Origin: Bacillota bacterium
Lineage (GTDB): Bacteria > Bacillota > UBA4882 > UBA8346
Length of the DNA: 8,020 nt
Direction of reading: 5' to 3'
NCBI GenBank assembly: GCA_028282485.1
Contig: JANQHU010000096.1
Span: 1-8,020, forward strand
In this document: piece after piece, positions 6,199 through 8,020 of the stretch
Layout: every line of letters begins with the position of its first letter
Position numbering within the stretch: the stretch's first letter is position 1
The notes under the pieces: model-generated
What the model was told of the DNA's origin: nothing
What the model saw: only the letters and a program-made list of their open reading frames with translations
Databases searched by the model: none
Translations under genes and position numbers: made by a program

Positions 6199-6453
6199 AT
6201 GGGAAGACTTCAAAAAATGCCTAATATCGCCAAAGTTCTCGAAGAAAAGTTGCTGAAAGCCGGGATTAATTCAGCGGAAGAATTAATTAGTATCGGTAGT
6301 AAAGAGGCATTTTTAAGACTAAAAACTCAAGGTAATGAGGTTTGTTTTAATCAGTTATGCGCTTTGGAAGGAGCAATTCAAGGAATTCGTTGGCACTATT
6401 TGGATGTTGCTGTTAAAAAAGATTTGAAAAGCTTTTATGAAACAACTAAATGA
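6199..6453 (+). CDS. Stand-alone TfoX/Sxy C-terminal-domain protein
   Basis: Small 84-residue protein resembling the C-terminal domain of TfoX/Sxy, the competence regulator of gamma-proteobacteria. The ATG is set by AAGGAG at 6184-6189 (9-nt spacing). The sequence shows MPNIAKVLEEKLLKAGI, then SAEELISIGSKEAFLRLK, then CFNQLCALEGAIQGIRWHYLD. This is the typical order of the domain: a helix-hairpin-helix-like first half, the L-AL-GA-G-W motif, and a final helix. The N-terminal TfoX domain is absent, and nothing upstream encodes it. Orphan copies of this domain occur in many Firmicutes with no proven function, so a competence role is not claimed. The gene ends in tandem stops (TGA TAA) and is followed by a strong terminator at 6484-6517. 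Confidence 0.82.
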   Translation: MGRLQKMPNIAKVLEEKLLKAGINSAEELISIGSKEAFLRLKTQGNEVCFNQLCALEGAIQGIRWHYLDVAVKKDLKSFYETTK

Positions 6454-6483
6454 TAACGGACGTTTCGCTTGAAAATATTCTTT

Positions 6484-6517
6484 AAGGTGATCTCCTAAAA
6501 AGGGGGTCACTTTTTTT
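6484..6517 (+). terminator. Intrinsic terminator of the tfoX-like gene, overlapping the folA stop
   Basis: AAGGTGATCTCC (6484-6495) pairs with GGGGGTCACTTT (6502-6513), giving 12 bp with three G-U wobbles and the loop TAAAAA, followed by T residues to 6517. The wobble pairs form only in the + strand transcript; in the - strand RNA they become A-C mismatches. It is therefore built for rightward transcription. The right arm includes the folA stop codon (6507-6509). Confidence 0.85.
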
Positions 6518-6986
6518 GATATACTAAAAAAGTATAATCATAAGGATTAGCCGAATTTTTTTCACCTTTTTTTTGGGAGATTAAAGCCCATTTTGCTAGA
6601 GAAAACTCGGGAAAAAAAGTATCACCCTCAAAGTCCGCGGCAATTCGAGTTAGATAAAGTTTTTCGGCATAAGGGAGAAACTGGCGGTAGATACTGCCAC
6701 CTCCAATAATAAAGACTTCGGTCTCTTTACTTAGTTGGAAAACGACTTCCAAAGAAGTGATTGTTTCACAATCAGCAATAGTTAGGTTAGGATCGTGGCT
6801 TAAAACAAGATTTCGCCGCTTGGGTAGTGGCCGTCCAATAGACTTAAAAGTCTGGTGACCCATGACCACAGGATGGTTGAGGGTGATTTTTTTAAAATAA
6901 GCCAGATCCGCTGGAAGTTGCCAAGGCATCTGGCCCTGATAGCCAATTACATTTTTATTTCCTAGGGCGGTAATTAGTGAGATCAT
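6507..6986 (-). CDS. folA: Dihydrofolate reductase
   Basis: NADPH-dependent reduction of dihydrofolate to tetrahydrofolate in the cytoplasm, regenerating the folate consumed by ThyA. The 159 residues match E. coli DHFR in length. Visible features: MISLITALGNKNVIG at the N-terminus, the Met20-loop MPWQLPADLAYFK with catalytic D27, the NADPH-binding VVMGHQTFKSIGRPLP segment, FIIGGGSIYRQFLPYAEKLYLT, and the conserved C-terminal strand PYDYTFLVYQ. The ATG overlaps the thyA TGA as ATGA; AAAGGAG inside the thyA 3' end, 10 nt upstream, serves as ribosome-binding site. thyA-folA is a common operon, which supports the call. No insertion or truncation is seen. Confidence 0.97.
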   Translation of the reverse strand: MISLITALGNKNVIGYQGQMPWQLPADLAYFKKITLNHPVVMGHQTFKSIGRPLPKRRNLVLSHDPNLTIADCETITSLEVVFQLSKETEVFIIGGGSIYRQFLPYAEKLYLTRIAADFEGDTFFPEFSLAKWALISQKKGEKNSANPYDYTFLVYQKK

Positions 6987-7777
6987 ACCGAGATCGCTCC
7001 TTTAATATGGGGATGGGGATCATAATTACTTAACTGAAAATCACTATACTCAAAATCAAAAATTGATTTTACTGCCGGATTGAGCTCCATGCGGGGTAGT
7101 AAGCGAGGTTCTCTGGTCAGTTGTAACTTAACTTGTTCGAGATGGTTTGTATAAATATGGGTATCGCCTAAAGTATGAATGAATTCCCCGGGTTTTAACC
7201 CGCAAACCTGAGCCATCATTAAAGTGAGGAGGGCGTAAGAAGCAATATTAAAAGGCACTCCCAAAAAGACATCGGCACTCCGTTGGTAGAGTTGACAAGA
7301 AAGCTTCCCGTCAGCCACGTAAAACTGAAAGAGAGCATGACAAGGAGGTAGGGCCATCCGGGGAATGTCGGCGACATTCCAGGCACTAACAATAAGGCGG
7401 CGGGAATTAGGATTTGTTTTTATCTCTTTAATAACTTCGGAAAGTTGATCAATGGTTCCTCCTTGCTGGTCGGGCCAAGAACGCCACTGATAGCCGTAAA
7501 TAGGCCCTAAATCCCCTTTTTCATCCGCCCATTCGTTCCAAATAGAGACGCCATGTTCTTTTAAGTATTGGAGATTACTTTCCCCTTTAATAAACCAGAG
7601 TAACTCGTAGATAATTGATTTTAAGTGTAGTTTTTTGGTAGTTAGTAAGGGGAAACCGACGGCTAAATCAAACCGCATCTGGTAACCAAAAGTACTAATG
7701 GTCCCTGTACCGGTTCGGTCTCCTTTTTGAGTACCATTGGTTAAAATATGGCGACATAAGTCTAAGTATTGTTGCAT
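6983..7777 (-). CDS. thyA: Thymidylate synthase (ThyA type)
   Basis: Converts dUMP to dTMP with 5,10-methylenetetrahydrofolate as carbon donor and reductant. The start is set at the ATG at 7777-7775 (MQQYLDLC), 9 nt after AGAGGG on the - strand. This gives 264 residues, the same as the E. coli enzyme, which it parallels without obvious gaps. An in-frame ATG at 7786 directly abuts the Shine-Dalgarno site, and a TTG at 7798 precedes it, so both are poor starts. Motifs: DRTGTGT phosphate loop, HLKSIIYELLWF, ADEKGDLGPIYGYQWR, catalytic C146 in PPCHALFQFY, LSCQLYQRSADVFLGVPFNIASYALL, GDTHIYTNH, and DPHPHIKGAISV at the C-terminus. It is the first gene of the thyA-folA pair. Confidence 0.98.
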   Translation of the reverse strand: MQQYLDLCRHILTNGTQKGDRTGTGTISTFGYQMRFDLAVGFPLLTTKKLHLKSIIYELLWFIKGESNLQYLKEHGVSIWNEWADEKGDLGPIYGYQWRSWPDQQGGTIDQLSEVIKEIKTNPNSRRLIVSAWNVADIPRMALPPCHALFQFYVADGKLSCQLYQRSADVFLGVPFNIASYALLTLMMAQVCGLKPGEFIHTLGDTHIYTNHLEQVKLQLTREPRLLPRMELNPAVKSIFDFEYSDFQLSNYDPHPHIKGAISV

Positions 7778-7935
7778 GAAGTTCATCCCTCTTCGCAAAT
7801 ATTTTTGTATTAAATGTAAATTTTAATAAACTGCTTTATTGTAAGAATAGTTAATATTATTTGCTGCTTTTAGATTTTTAATTTATCATAATTAGTTAAT
7901 AAATACAAGTACTTCTCCGTAAAACTAAATTTTTC

Positions 7936-7949
7936 TCTTTTCGAAAAGA
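7936..7949. other. Perfect 14-bp palindrome upstream of thyA
   Basis: TCTTTTCGAAAAGA is fully self-complementary and lies about 160 bp upstream of the thyA start, in a non-coding AT-rich stretch (7778-8020). It could be a repressor operator or a small cruciform, but no T-tract follows, so it does not look like a terminator. In the rest of 7778-8020 I see no gene, RNA or confident promoter. Confidence 0.35.
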
Positions 7950-8020
7950 ATTAAGCAACCGTACTTTCTTTACAATTTTGTTAACTTTTGCATCTAAGCC
8001 TTGCAACTTGAACTGAACTT

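Noticed and set aside
6519..6540. Small inverted repeat TATACT-AAAAA-AGTATA
   Set aside because: It lies within the folA 3' coding end and is short and AT-only, so it is probably coincidental.
7775..7798. Upstream thyA starts at TTG 7798 and ATG 7786
   Set aside because: The AGAGGG site has correct spacing only to the ATG at 7777, which also gives the canonical 264-residue enzyme.
1..8020. CRISPR array, tRNA, IS element or attachment site
   Set aside because: I found no set of regularly spaced repeats, no cloverleaf, no transposase and no flanking repeats by eye. The window holds only the effector genes of the CRISPR system.

Overview
The window looks like low-GC Bacillota (Clostridia-like) DNA. 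Shine-Dalgarno sites are strong (GGAGG-type, often 9 nt from the start), genes are compact with ATGA overlaps, and most proteins read as Firmicute-type. No rRNA or other taxonomic marker is present, so this is inference. There are eight protein-coding genes, and the window divides into three blocks.

Block 1 (1-4796, + strand) is a type III-A CRISPR-Cas effector operon: cas10/csm1 (5' end just outside the window), csm2, csm3 and csm4. Together these encode most of the Csm ribonucleoprotein. Cas10 keeps both the HD nuclease motif and the GGDD cyclase motif, Csm3 keeps its catalytic Asp, and Csm2 carries an extra N-terminal four-cysteine zinc-ribbon-like segment. The operon stops after csm4. csm5, cas6, cas1/cas2, any CARF effector and any CRISPR array are absent from the window. 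This block is visibly much more AT-rich than what follows.

Block 2 (4793-6517) is chromosomal housekeeping or stress DNA with higher GC. A Fe/Mn superoxide dismutase gene on the - strand converges on csm4, and the two stop codons overlap. Divergent from it, on the + strand, are a CAP-domain (SCP/YkwD-like) putative lipoprotein and a stand-alone TfoX C-terminal-domain protein. The sod/CAP intergenic region holds a long bidirectional hairpin, a promoter for the CAP gene, and a Fur/PerR-like sequence just upstream of the sod ribosome-binding site.

Block 3 (6507-8020, - strand) is the thymidylate module: thyA followed by folA with an ATGA overlap. ThyA makes dTMP and oxidises methylene-tetrahydrofolate to dihydrofolate, which FolA reduces back. 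A strong intrinsic terminator for the tfoX-like gene is embedded over the folA stop codon. The last 243 bases, upstream of thyA, show no gene. They contain a perfect 14-bp palindrome.

The most notable points are the abrupt csm4/sod junction with no csm5, the zinc-ribbon Csm2, and the hairpin between sod and the CAP gene, which may be the first place where csm transcripts running antisense through sod are stopped.
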